Positions 23,777 to 32,066 of a stretch of DNA of 64,000 nucleotides are shown piece by piece. Source of the stretch: JAVMKJ01 sp031732855 (GTDB taxonomy: Bacteria; Pseudomonadota; Gammaproteobacteria; Competibacterales; Competibacteraceae). Each line of letters begins with the position of its first letter. Within the stretch, counting starts at the first letter, position 1. The notes under the pieces were generated by a model that saw only the letters and a program-made list of their open reading frames with translations, did no database searches and was not told the origin of the DNA. The stretch spans positions 1 through 64,000 of the forward strand of contig JAVMKJ010000110.1 in NCBI GenBank assembly GCA_031732855.1, given 5' to 3'. The translations under genes and the position numbers were made by a program.

Positions 23777-26700
23777 TGGCCATCACCGTCGCCGACCTCA
23801 AATTCTTCCAGTCCGAGCGGATGACCGACGAAGCCGATGGGGGCGGGCGTATGGCCGCGACCGAAATCGTCTCCGGCGCCGACAACCAGATTTTCGACGA
23901 CGTCAGCGACGTGGACCGCGCGGCCGGCGATGTGTCGATTCGCAAAGCCTACGCGGCGGTGACCAGCCCGGACACCGACAAGTATCTCGACGCCGGCGTG
24001 GTGGTGTTCGCGGAGCCGACCGACCCCAACACCTCGGTGCTGGCCTTTTCCACCGGCTCGTTCTACGACGAACGCGCCGACCTGAAGAGCCGGCTGGAAC
24101 AGTCCATTTCCCGCGGGGCGCGCCACAACGGCTGGCTGTGGGGCACGCACCTGATCGGACAGCGGGCGCTGTCGCTGTGGCAGCGCCCCGAAGCGCCGCT
24201 GCCGGCGTCGGGCAGCCGCATCGAGCTGGTGAAGTTTTCCGCCGGGGTCGAAATCGCCTCGCAGTTCTGTTGGATCACGCGGGTGACCGATGCCCTCCAG
24301 ACCATCTACGAGGTCTATAACGGCCAGACCCTCACGTTCGACGTGCGGGCGGTGACGCTGGAAATCGCCGAACCGCTGACCGTCGCGTTCGTCGGCCCCG
24401 AACCGGCCCGGGCCGATCCGTTCGCCTCGTCCGCCACGGCGATGATCTACCAGACGCGCTACAACGCCGAGGCCGTGCCGCTGTTCGGGGTCAAGCCCGT
24501 GGTGGAAGCGGCCGGCGTCGGCGATTTCTCGGTCAAGGTCGCAAGCCTCTATTCCCCGCTGATCCCGACCGCCTTCACCGAAACCGCGCTGCCCGACGTG
24601 ACGCCCGGCGGCGATTCGCCGGCCCTGATCGGCGGCAACGCCGAGGCCGTGTCGTTCTCCACGACCGTGCAATGCATCAAGCCCGACGCCGCGCTGTACT
24701 GCGGGACCGGCATGCTGCCCGGCACGCTGAGCATCGCCGTTTCCGGCTCGACCCTCACCGACGACAACGGCGCGGTGCTGCTGGCCGGAACGGACGTGGG
24801 GAGCGTCGATTACGGCAACGGAGTCGTGCGCTGGACCTCGGCCTGTCCGAACTACGGGACCGCCACCAAGGTGGTGACCTTCCGGCCGGCGGCCCGGCCG
24901 CTCCAGGTGCAGGAAACGACCGCGCTGGCGGTGACGGCGGAAAATCGCGGCTTCGTCTGGGTCGCCACGCTGGCGCCGATCCCCGCGCCCGGCACCCTGC
25001 GGGCCAGCTATCGGGTCAACCACCAGTGGTACGTGCTGAACGACCTGGGCGGCGGCCGGCTGACCGGCGCGGATTCCAGCTACGGATCCGGCTCGCTGAA
25101 CTTCGCCACCGGCACGGTGACGCTCACGACCGGCGCGCTGCCGGACGTGGGGTCCGACATCATCCTGGCGTGGGGCATTCCGGCCGCCTACACCGCGCGC
25201 GGCGGGGCTTCCGTCGATGCGCCCGTGGTTCGCGCGACGACCGTCCACCCCAACGTCGCGCCCAACACGGTGACGGTGACCTGGAGCGGCTTCAGCCTGA
25301 CCGACGACGGTGTCGGCAACCTGACCGGAACCGGCGGCGTCGGCTTCATCCGCTACGCGACCGGCGAGTGGTGGGTGCGGCCGACCGCGATCCCCGCCGG
25401 CGGAACCGAGTTCGAAATCGAATACGACTGGGGCGATCCCATCGAGGAAACCTTCGCCCATCCGCTGCGCGAGGGCAACGGCCATCTGGCGCTGGCGCTG
25501 AACGAAACCAACCTGTCGCCGGGTTCGGTGGAGGTGGAGTGGAACCTGCTGGTGCTGGATTACGAAGCGGTCTACGGCGCGTCTCTGATCGATTTCGTGC
25601 CGGCGCCGATCGTGAACGGTGTCCCGTTCGACCCGATCAAGATCGCGCGCGACGACGGCGCGGGCCACCTGCCGATCTCCGGCGGCACGAACGGCACGGT
25701 GAACTACGCGGCGGGGACGGTCGATTTCCTGCCCGACGTGACGGTCAGCATCCCCAAGCCGCTCTACTCGAACCACGAACTGGGGCAGTCCTCCTACACC
25801 GGCGGCGGCGGCACGGCCGTCTATTCGAACTGGCGCACCACGTTCGACGGCTGGGAATACATCCCGGCCGGGGCGCAGTATCCGAACGACGAAACCGGCC
25901 TGGTGAAGGTGCGCTATCGGGTGGCGGGCGGCGATACCACCGCGACCGAGACGGTGACGCTGGCCGCGCTGGAGTTCGACCTGACGAAAGGCTATGCCGA
26001 AACCCTCGTCGCCGGTTCGACCCGCTTCCTGTTCGGCGGCGCGACCTACGTCGAAACCGCCGGCCAACTCTATCGCAACCCCGGACCGGACACCGGCGCG
26101 GGCACGCTGGCCGGCAGCCTGGACCGCTCCAGCGGGCGCGTCTCGCTGTCGGCCTGGACGGCCGGCGGCGCCAACGCGGTGACGCTCCAGTCGCTGACCA
26201 CGTCGCTGGACGTGAAGCCGATCTCGGAAGTCGTGTTCCGCACGCCGGTGGCGCCGATCAAGCCCGGCACCCTGCAACTGCGCTGGACCACCTTGACCGG
26301 CGCGGCCAAAACGAAGACGGTGGACGGGACCGGCCGGCTGGAAGATACCGACGTTTACATCCTCGTCGATGCGCTGCTCGGCGTGGTCCGGGCGCGCTTC
26401 GGCCAGTGGAAGAACGACGCCGACGTGACCCCGGCCGAAAAGCTGGAACCGTGGTACGGGACCGACTACCGGGTCACCCTCGGCGGCGTGCTGAAAATCT
26501 GGAAGCCCAAGCCGGCGCTGGCCGATTCCATCGCCTACAACGCCGTCGCCCAGACCTTCCTGCCGCCGGATTCCGCGTTGCTCGGCCTGGACGCCGCCCG
26601 CCTGCCGCCGGACGGCCAGGCGCTGATCTTCAACACCGGCCGGCTGGTGCTGGTGCATCACACCGATTCCGTCACCGAAACCAGCCTCAGCCCGACCGAA

Positions 26701-27438
26701 GTCATCGACTGCGGCCGGGTCCGGCTGTACCGGGTGGCGATCGAGGACGCGGACAAAAAGCGCCTGCCGGCGGATTTCTATACGGTGGATCGGGAGCTGG
26801 GCACGGTGACGATGTCGCCGACCCTGAACCTGACCGGGTACAGCGGTCCCTACACAATCTGGCACACCGTGGCCGATCTGGCACGACTGGTGGCGGTGGA
26901 CATATCCGGCGCGCTGTCGCTGAACAAGGCGCTGTCGCACGTCTACCCGGAAGATGAAAGCCGCGTGTCCGGCGTGCTGTACGCCGGGACGCTCCAGGCC
27001 CGCGTCTCGACCGTGTTCGCCCAGAGCACCTGGGACGGGGTGTGGAGCGATACGTTGCGCGGCTCCGCGCCGCTGGCCGACTACAACGACGCGCTGTATC
27101 CCATCGCCACGTCGAACGCGGGGGCGTACCCGGACCGGATTCTGGTGAAGTTCACCAGCAGCACGGCCTTCCAGGTGATCGGCGAAAATCTGGGGCTGAT
27201 CGCCGTCGGCGACGTCAACCAGAACTGCGCCCCGGTCAACAGCCTGACCGGCGAGACCTATTTCACCCTCGACTACCGGGGGTGGGGCGCCGGCTGGGCC
27301 ACCGGCAACTGCCTGCGCTTCAATCTGATCGGCGCCGCGTTCCCGGTCGACCTGGTCCGCGCCATCCAGCCGAGCACGCCGAGCGGGGAGGATGATTCGG
27401 TGGAGCTTCTATTTATTGGCAATACTGATAGTCCGTAG
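23776..27438 (+). CDS. large tail-tip/fibre-like structural protein
   Basis: ATG 23776 shares one base with the previous stop. The 1220-residue product opens with ITVADLKFFQSERMTDEADG and GGRMAATEIVSGADNQIFDD, a start seen in structural proteins of Mu-like siphophages. It then has repeated beta modules with 'G(T/S)LNFATGTV-TLT' and 'VNYAAGTVDFLPDV' turns, which suggest stacked strand repeats. No glycosidase or peptidase motif was seen. Likely part of the tail tip or central fibre. Confidence 0.7.
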   Translation: MAITVADLKFFQSERMTDEADGGGRMAATEIVSGADNQIFDDVSDVDRAAGDVSIRKAYAAVTSPDTDKYLDAGVVVFAEPTDPNTSVLAFSTGSFYDERADLKSRLEQSISRGARHNGWLWGTHLIGQRALSLWQRPEAPLPASGSRIELVKFSAGVEIASQFCWITRVTDALQTIYEVYNGQTLTFDVRAVTLEIAEPLTVAFVGPEPARADPFASSATAMIYQTRYNAEAVPLFGVKPVVEAAGVGDFSVKVASLYSPLIPTAFTETALPDVTPGGDSPALIGGNAEAVSFSTTVQCIKPDAALYCGTGMLPGTLSIAVSGSTLTDDNGAVLLAGTDVGSVDYGNGVVRWTSACPNYGTATKVVTFRPAARPLQVQETTALAVTAENRGFVWVATLAPIPAPGTLRASYRVNHQWYVLNDLGGGRLTGADSSYGSGSLNFATGTVTLTTGALPDVGSDIILAWGIPAAYTARGGASVDAPVVRATTVHPNVAPNTVTVTWSGFSLTDDGVGNLTGTGGVGFIRYATGEWWVRPTAIPAGGTEFEIEYDWGDPIEETFAHPLREGNGHLALALNETNLSPGSVEVEWNLLVLDYEAVYGASLIDFVPAPIVNGVPFDPIKIARDDGAGHLPISGGTNGTVNYAAGTVDFLPDVTVSIPKPLYSNHELGQSSYTGGGGTAVYSNWRTTFDGWEYIPAGAQYPNDETGLVKVRYRVAGGDTTATETVTLAALEFDLTKGYAETLVAGSTRFLFGGATYVETAGQLYRNPGPDTGAGTLAGSLDRSSGRVSLSAWTAGGANAVTLQSLTTSLDVKPISEVVFRTPVAPIKPGTLQLRWTTLTGAAKTKTVDGTGRLEDTDVYILVDALLGVVRARFGQWKNDADVTPAEKLEPWYGTDYRVTLGGVLKIWKPKPALADSIAYNAVAQTFLPPDSALLGLDAARLPPDGQALIFNTGRLVLVHHTDSVTETSLSPTEVIDCGRVRLYRVAIEDADKKRLPADFYTVDRELGTVTMSPTLNLTGYSGPYTIWHTVADLARLVAVDISGALSLNKALSHVYPEDESRVSGVLYAGTLQARVSTVFAQSTWDGVWSDTLRGSAPLADYNDALYPIATSNAGAYPDRILVKFTSSTAFQVIGENLGLIAVGDVNQNCAPVNSLTGETYFTLDYRGWGAGWATGNCLRFNLIGAAFPVDLVRAIQPSTPSGEDDSVELLFIGNTDSP

Positions 27439-27447
27439 GGAACGTCG

Positions 27448-28623
27448 ATGCCTGATACCCGTGTCGTCTATCTCGATTCCACGATGACCGGCGCGCCGGA
27501 GCTGTCCGGCACGGCCGGGGCGCTGGTCGGCGTGCTGGATGCCTGCCTGGTCGACGGCTGCGGGTCCGTCACCCTGGATAGCCTGGTCGTCGCCGGCAAC
27601 GTCGCCACCGGGACGGTCGGCACCGGCCATCATTTCGCGATGCTCGCCGATGGAGTCGGTCCGGTCGTCGTCGTGTCCGGGGCCACGCCGAGCGGGCTGA
27701 ACGGCCGCTGGCGGCTGGCGAGCGTGCCGAACGCGACGACGTTCACCTTCGCCACGAGCGGCATTTCGAATCAGACCGCGAGCGGAACCATCGCGGCGAA
27801 ACGCGCGCCGGCCGGGTGGGAGAAAGCCTTTTCCGCCACCGACAAGGCCGCCTATCGAGCCGTCGAGGAGGCCGGGGCGCGGTTGTATTGCCGCGTGGAG
27901 GATACGGCGGGCGTCTCGGCGACGGTGGCGCTGGTGCGCGGATACGAAGCGATGACCGGCATCGACGCCGGAACGGGACCGTTCCCCACCGACGCACAGA
28001 ACGGCGGGACGCTCTACGCCCGGAAATCGACGGTCGCGTCCGGCACGGCGCGCCCCTGGGCGTTCGTCGGCGACGAGGCCGCGTTTTACCTGTGGATCGG
28101 GATGGGCGGCGGGCCGATCGGCGAGGTGACGTACTTCGGCGACCTGATGTCCCTCGTCGAGGGCGAAACCTTCGGCTGCGGCCTGCACGCCGCGTTCAAC
28201 AGCGCCTCGGCGGAGAACAGCCACAACTTCTTCAACGTCTTCAACAACGGCACCACGTCCGATTCCGGGTTCTATCTCGCGCGGGGCGCCAACCAAGTCG
28301 GCGCGGCCATTCCGGCGCAGAAGATCGGCGTCTACAACACGGGTACCCGGCTGGGCGCGTGCGCGTATCCCCGGAACCCGAGCGATGCGAATTACGCCTA
28401 CGTCGGGATGCCGATCTACGTGCTGGACCGCGCGCTCGACGACGCCGGCGCGTGCCTGCGCGGTCGCTTGCCCGGCGCGCTGGCCCCGGTCGGGAACGGC
28501 TCCCAGATCGTGGCGGGCGTTCCGGTCTCGACCGACGACGGCGGCGTGCTGCTGCCGCTGAACATCGCCTACGGCAGCTATCCGTCCCGGCTGCTGCTCG
28601 ACCTGCTGGGTCCGTGGCGATGA
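27448..28623 (+). CDS. tail/virion protein of unknown role
   Basis: The 391-residue product is Gly/Ala/Thr-rich and beta-type. An N-terminal module (VVVVSGATPSGLNGRWRLAS, TTFTFATSGISNQTASGTI) resembles tail-fibre modules, and a larger domain has FVGDEAAFYLWIGMGGGP and NFFNVFNNGTTSDSGFYLAR, the look of a lectin-like or surface-exposed fold. Coupled by ATGA to the next gene. It may contribute to receptor binding. Confidence 0.6.
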   Translation: MPDTRVVYLDSTMTGAPELSGTAGALVGVLDACLVDGCGSVTLDSLVVAGNVATGTVGTGHHFAMLADGVGPVVVVSGATPSGLNGRWRLASVPNATTFTFATSGISNQTASGTIAAKRAPAGWEKAFSATDKAAYRAVEEAGARLYCRVEDTAGVSATVALVRGYEAMTGIDAGTGPFPTDAQNGGTLYARKSTVASGTARPWAFVGDEAAFYLWIGMGGGPIGEVTYFGDLMSLVEGETFGCGLHAAFNSASAENSHNFFNVFNNGTTSDSGFYLARGANQVGAAIPAQKIGVYNTGTRLGACAYPRNPSDANYAYVGMPIYVLDRALDDAGACLRGRLPGALAPVGNGSQIVAGVPVSTDDGGVLLPLNIAYGSYPSRLLLDLLGPWR

Positions 28624-29459
28624 GCGACGTGCTGTGGAACGCGGCGGATGCCGGGTCCGGCATCGTTCTGAGCGACGCGGATAAAACGGCCGCCTCGTCG
28701 GGCGGCTGGTACGTGGTGCGCGCGACCGCCCGCGACGACGCGGGGAAACGCTATTTCGAGGTCGTGTTGCCGGACAGCCCGAACGTCTACGTCATCGTCG
28801 GGGTGGCCAGCGAAAACGTAGCCCTGTCCGGCTACGTCGGCGGGTCCGCCGAAAGCTGGGGCTATCAGACCGGCGGCTACAAACGCAACGCCGGCGACTA
28901 TGAGGGCGGCTACGGGGGCGGCGAAAGCGCGGGCGACGTCCTGATGTGCGCCTACGATCTCGGCGCCGGCAAGATCTGGTGGGGGAAAAATGGGTCCTGG
29001 TTCGCCGGCGGCGACCCGGAAACCGGCGCGAACCCCGCCTATTCGAACCTGTCCGGCACGCTGTATCCCGCCATCAGCCCGTATACCACGGCGCGCGGCA
29101 CGCTGCGCGCCGTCGAGATGGCGTACGCGCCCGCCGGATACGCCGCGCCGTCCGTCATCCAGCCGCCGGGCGGAAGGGTTCTGACGGGCTTCGTGGCGGC
29201 GAGGCCCTACGACGGCGGTCGCCAGCGCGTGCGCGGCACCATCACCGAACTGGGCGTGCCCGGACCCTATCGCGTCCGGCTGTTCGACCGGCGCACGGGC
29301 CGCCTGCTGCGCGAAACCTGGAGCGCGGCGGACGGCGCGTATCAGTTCGCGGGCATCGCCTACCGTCCTCAGGGCTACGTCGTCGTGGCGCACGATCGCG
29401 GCGACGACCCGCTGAACGCGGCCATCGCCGACCTGGTCACCCCGGAACCGATGCCATGA
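28620..29459 (+). CDS. virion protein with SPRY-like and Ig/carboxypeptidase-regulatory-like domains
   Basis: ATG 28620 overlaps the previous stop; the frame upstream to 27816 is a shadow. Residues about 25-175 look like a SPRY/B30.2 domain: KRYFEVVLPDSPNVYVIVGV, AYDLGAGKIWWGKNGSWF, NLSGTLYPAISPY. Residues about 195-265 look like a regulatory Ig-like module (VRGTITELGVPGPYRVRLFD, RETWSAADGAYQFAGIAYR). SPRY folds bind proteins or ligands, so a host-contact role is likely. Overlaps the next gene by ATGA. Confidence 0.7.
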   Translation: MSDVLWNAADAGSGIVLSDADKTAASSGGWYVVRATARDDAGKRYFEVVLPDSPNVYVIVGVASENVALSGYVGGSAESWGYQTGGYKRNAGDYEGGYGGGESAGDVLMCAYDLGAGKIWWGKNGSWFAGGDPETGANPAYSNLSGTLYPAISPYTTARGTLRAVEMAYAPAGYAAPSVIQPPGGRVLTGFVAARPYDGGRQRVRGTITELGVPGPYRVRLFDRRTGRLLRETWSAADGAYQFAGIAYRPQGYVVVAHDRGDDPLNAAIADLVTPEPMP

Positions 29460-29854
29460 ACGATCTGATCCGGTTTGCGACCGCGCGGCGCAGCGCCCGC
29501 GCCGGCCTGCACGGCGCGTGGCTGGACGGCGGGACGCTGAAGGTGTATTCGGCGCCGGTTCCGGCCGATGCCGATACGGCCATCACCTCGCAGACGCTGC
29601 TGGCCGCGTTCGATCTGCCCGATCCGTTCGGCGACGAAGACGACGGCGTGCTGACCGCCGCCACCATCCCCGCCGCGCTCAATCTGGCGACCGGCACGGC
29701 CGCCTGGGCGCGGGCGTTCGACGCCCTGGGCGCGGCGATCGGCGATTACGACGTGGGCGCCACCGGCAGCGGCGCGGCCGTCGAAATGGACAACCTGTCG
29801 GTCGTATCCGGCTCGCTCAGCGCCATCACCTCGTTCGTCGTCACCGAGGGCTAG
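29456..29854 (+). CDS. small tail-region protein
   Basis: The 132-residue product (RARFATARRSARAG-type basic start, then LKVYSAPVPADADTAITSQT, FGDEDDGVLTAATIPAALNL) resembles small phage proteins encoded beside fibre genes in several phages. It overlaps the previous stop by ATGA and ends just before the next GTG. Exact role unknown. Confidence 0.6.
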   Translation: MNDLIRFATARRSARAGLHGAWLDGGTLKVYSAPVPADADTAITSQTLLAAFDLPDPFGDEDDGVLTAATIPAALNLATGTAAWARAFDALGAAIGDYDVGATGSGAAVEMDNLSVVSGSLSAITSFVVTEG

Positions 29855-29857
29855 CCC

Positions 29858-31693
29858 GTGGCGGACTACGTTCCGCCGGTCGGCACGGCCGACCTGAATC
29901 TTACGGGCCTCTTTTCGCCGCCGGTCGGCACCGTCGATCTCGACATCAGCGCGACGGCCGGCGACGACCGAACCCTGACGGTCTCGGCGCGCACCGGCGG
30001 CGCTCGCGCCATCGCGGCCGTCGCCTACGATCCCAACCTGCTGTCGGCCATCCATGCCGTGACGGGCGCCGCGTGGCAGACGGCCGACGCGCTCCCCGTC
30101 GCCCTGGTCGAACCGCTCCAGCCGGCGGCCGTCCTGCGCGGCGAGGGTCTGGCCCGCTGGCAGGCCGCCGCGTCCGCACCCGCCGGCACCGTGGAAACCT
30201 GGCGGGCCGCGGCGCGGGTGGTGGGGAGCGGATTCGAGACCTGGCAGGATGCGGGGTGGGCCGGGAACGGCGGGCGCGCGGGCTGGCAATCGGCCGCGTT
30301 CGCCGCGGGCAGCGTCTCCCCGAACTGGCAGGACGGCCGGCTGGAATCGAACGGAGTCGCCGCCCGCTTCAGAGTTCGATTGCCGTTATTTTCGCCGGAA
30401 ACCCGCGCGGTCTGGCAGGACGGCGGACGGGCGGTCCGTTCCTGGATCGACCGAAGCGGCGACGGCCGGCGGCTGATCGCCGTCGACGTCGCGGTCTGGC
30501 AGCGGGCCGGATACCCTTCGAACGCGCGCCGCGGGCAGCGCCCCAAACCGCCGTCCGACTCGCTCTATCATCCCCCGATCGGCCTCGTCGATCTGGATCT
30601 GCGCTGTCCGCTGCCGGCGTCGCCGGGAGCCATCCATCTAAACCTCGGCCGCGTGCCCTGCGTGGCGCAGGCCGCGCGCTGGATTCCCACCCGGAGGAGC
30701 TACATGGTCGTCAATTCCGCCTCGCTGGTCCGCTGGCCGGACCTGACGCCGCTGCCGGTGACGGCGATGACCGTCGAAACCGACGCCGATTCCTGGTGCT
30801 GGAGTCTGAGCGCCACGCTGGCCGGGCCGGACGCCTGGGACCTGGTGCAGCCGAATCCGCTGGCCTGCGAGGTGCTGGCGACGATCAACGGCCACGACTG
30901 GATATTCCTGTTGGACGTACCGAATCGTTCGCGCCGGTTCAATCAGGACCGAACCGCGCTGAAAGGTCGTTCCCGCTCGGCGTGGCTGCATTCGCCCTAC
31001 ACCGCGCCGACCAGCGGCGTCGAGGCGAACGCGCGCGAAATGGCGCAACTGGCCGAACAGGCGCTGGATAACCTGGGCTGGACGCTGGTGTGGAACGTCG
31101 AGAACTGGGTGGTCCCCGCCGGGCGCCATGCGTGGAACGGGACGCCCATCGACCGGCTGATGCAACTGGTGGGCGCCACCGACGATTGCCTGTACACCGA
31201 TCCCGAATCGGAACTGTTGACCGTCTATTCCCGCTGGCCGATGGCGAGCTGGCTGATCGACGGCGCCACCGCCGACGTGGCCGTGCCGGAAGCGGCCATC
31301 CTGAACCTGTCGATGGCGCCGACGTACCGCCCGCCGCTGAACGGGGTGTACGTGAGTGGCACGACGCACGGCGCCGTGGCCCTGGTGAAGATCGCCGGCA
31401 CGGACGGCGCCTTACAGCCGGCCGAACCCATCGCGCACGAACTGTTATGCGACGCCGAAGGCGTGGCGGCGCGAGCGCGCGGGCTGAACGCGCTGTCGGA
31501 TTCCGGGGCGGGAACGGATCTGACCGCCGAACTGCTGCTGGTCGAGCCGGTGGGCGTGATTCGGCCGGGGCTGATCGCCAGCCTGGCCGGGGTGAAGGGC
31601 ATCAGCCGCAGCGTGCGGATCGCCGCGACCTGGTCGAACGGCCTTCAGGTGCGGCAGACGGTGGGACTGGAACGGCGCGAGGTGGAGGCATGA
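29858..31693 (+). CDS. tail-tip/hub-like protein with WQ repeats
   Basis: GTG 29858 gives 611 residues. The N-terminal third has 'PPVGTxDL(N/D)L' motifs (three spread copies) around about eight Trp-containing repeats: WQTADA, WQAAAS, WRAAAR, WQDAGW, WQSAAF, WQDGRL, WQDGGR, WQRAGY. From about residue 280 a hub-like part follows (DSWCWSLSATLAGPDAWDLV, GHDWIFLLDVPNRSRRFNQD, GRSRSAWLHSPYTAP, LGWTLVWNVENWVVPAG), resembling baseplate-hub or tail-tip proteins of siphophages. The repeat part may bind host surface structures. Confidence 0.65.
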   Translation: MADYVPPVGTADLNLTGLFSPPVGTVDLDISATAGDDRTLTVSARTGGARAIAAVAYDPNLLSAIHAVTGAAWQTADALPVALVEPLQPAAVLRGEGLARWQAAASAPAGTVETWRAAARVVGSGFETWQDAGWAGNGGRAGWQSAAFAAGSVSPNWQDGRLESNGVAARFRVRLPLFSPETRAVWQDGGRAVRSWIDRSGDGRRLIAVDVAVWQRAGYPSNARRGQRPKPPSDSLYHPPIGLVDLDLRCPLPASPGAIHLNLGRVPCVAQAARWIPTRRSYMVVNSASLVRWPDLTPLPVTAMTVETDADSWCWSLSATLAGPDAWDLVQPNPLACEVLATINGHDWIFLLDVPNRSRRFNQDRTALKGRSRSAWLHSPYTAPTSGVEANAREMAQLAEQALDNLGWTLVWNVENWVVPAGRHAWNGTPIDRLMQLVGATDDCLYTDPESELLTVYSRWPMASWLIDGATADVAVPEAAILNLSMAPTYRPPLNGVYVSGTTHGAVALVKIAGTDGALQPAEPIAHELLCDAEGVAARARGLNALSDSGAGTDLTAELLLVEPVGVIRPGLIASLAGVKGISRSVRIAATWSNGLQVRQTVGLERREVEA

Positions 31694-31911
31694 AGAATCT
31701 GTGGCGGCGCTTTTCGGACTTGACCGGGCGGTCGCTGCGCACGGTCGGAACCTGCATCGCCAGCGAGTTCGGCGAATCCGTGATTCAGTATCCGGGGGGA
31801 AGTCAGGTCCGAGTGAAGGGCGAGGGCACGGCCGGCACGCGCTATTTCGTGCTGGATGGAAAGCTGGACGGGGAAGCGCCGGCACTGGTCGCGCTGGAAA
31901 TCGAGGTGTAG
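31690..31911 (+). CDS. small terminal tail-operon protein
   Basis: ATG 31690 overlaps the previous stop by ATGA; the upstream frame is a shadow. The 73-residue product has a basic start (MKNLWRRFSDLTGRSLRT) and a beta body (GESVIQYPGGSQVRVKGEG, TRYFVLDGKLDGEAPALVA). It resembles small accessory proteins at the end of tail operons. It is the last phage gene before the right end. Confidence 0.6.
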   Translation: MKNLWRRFSDLTGRSLRTVGTCIASEFGESVIQYPGGSQVRVKGEGTAGTRYFVLDGKLDGEAPALVALEIEV

Positions 31912-31953
31912 GCGAGCGGATTTTTGTTTTTTTCGTCGGCGCCAGTTGGCACA
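31912..31953 (-). other. predicted prophage right terminus (Mu R-like end)
   Basis: Read inward from the right, the sequence starts TGTGCCAACTGGCGCCGACG and continues with an AAAAAAAC run. The right end of Mu reads TGAAGCGGCGCACGAAAAAC, so the TG start, the GGCGC block and the ACGAAAAA block are shared in order. The exact end is either 31951 or 31953, since both give a CA/TG terminus. The 5-bp target duplication cannot be tested without the left junction. Confidence 0.55.
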
Positions 31954-31982
31954 ATATGAGAATGATTCTCATAATCTGCCAA
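31954..31982 (-). promoter_or_regulatory. leftward promoter overlapped by a Fur box at the prophage junction
   Basis: TATGAGAATGATTCTCATA (31955-31973) is a 19-bp inverted repeat with one central base and fits the Fur-box form TGAGAATnATTCTCA. Read leftward, TTGGCA (complement of 31977-31982), a 17-base spacer and TCATAT (complement of 31954-31959) form a promoter whose spacer and -10 are covered by the box. Transcription would enter the prophage end, so its natural target gene probably lies beyond the left end of the prophage. Confidence 0.7.
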
Positions 31983-32001
31983 TTCAGGCGGTTTTTTATG
32001 C
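31976..32001 (+). terminator. weak hairpin plus T-run
   Basis: CTGCC (31976-31980) can pair with GGCGG (31987-31991, one G-U pair) ahead of TTTTTT. The 5-bp stem is weak. It would stop rightward transcription before it runs antisense into the channel gene. The rest of 31912-32066 has no gene. Confidence 0.3.
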
Positions 32002-32066
32002 CAATCCGCGCGGCGGGCGATACCACGATGGCCCTATCGCTTGGCCGAGCGCTGGGTCGGTTTCGA

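Larger units (their letters stand above)
1..31953 (+). mobile_element. Mu-like prophage, right-hand part (left end outside window)
   Basis: The genes read almost entirely rightward and follow a Mu-type order: gp16/GemA-like protein, endolysin, DUF1804 protein, large terminase, DUF935 portal, MuF minor head protein, gpG-like protein, gp32-like protease, coat, DUF1320 and DUF1834 proteins, then tail genes. The tail genes (tube-like protein, long tape measure, no sheath seen) suggest a siphovirus-like tail, as in the Pseudomonas Mu-like phages B3 and D3112. The coat resembles the P22 family, so the head module is mosaic. The transposase genes and left end must lie to the left of the window. The right end is inferred near 31951-31953 from a Mu-R-like terminus. 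All virion genes look intact, so the prophage may be functional, but this cannot be shown without the missing early genes. Confidence 0.9.

Noticed and set aside
23662..26940. Long minus-strand ORF opposite the large tail protein
   Set aside because: Its composition is typical of a shadow frame in GC-rich DNA and no domain is visible.
31946..31975. Rightward promoter TTGGCA-N18-CATAAT at the prophage junction
   Set aside because: The -35 would lie in the phage end and the -10 in the host, and transcription would meet a hairpin with T-run and then run antisense to the channel gene; the leftward reading is better.
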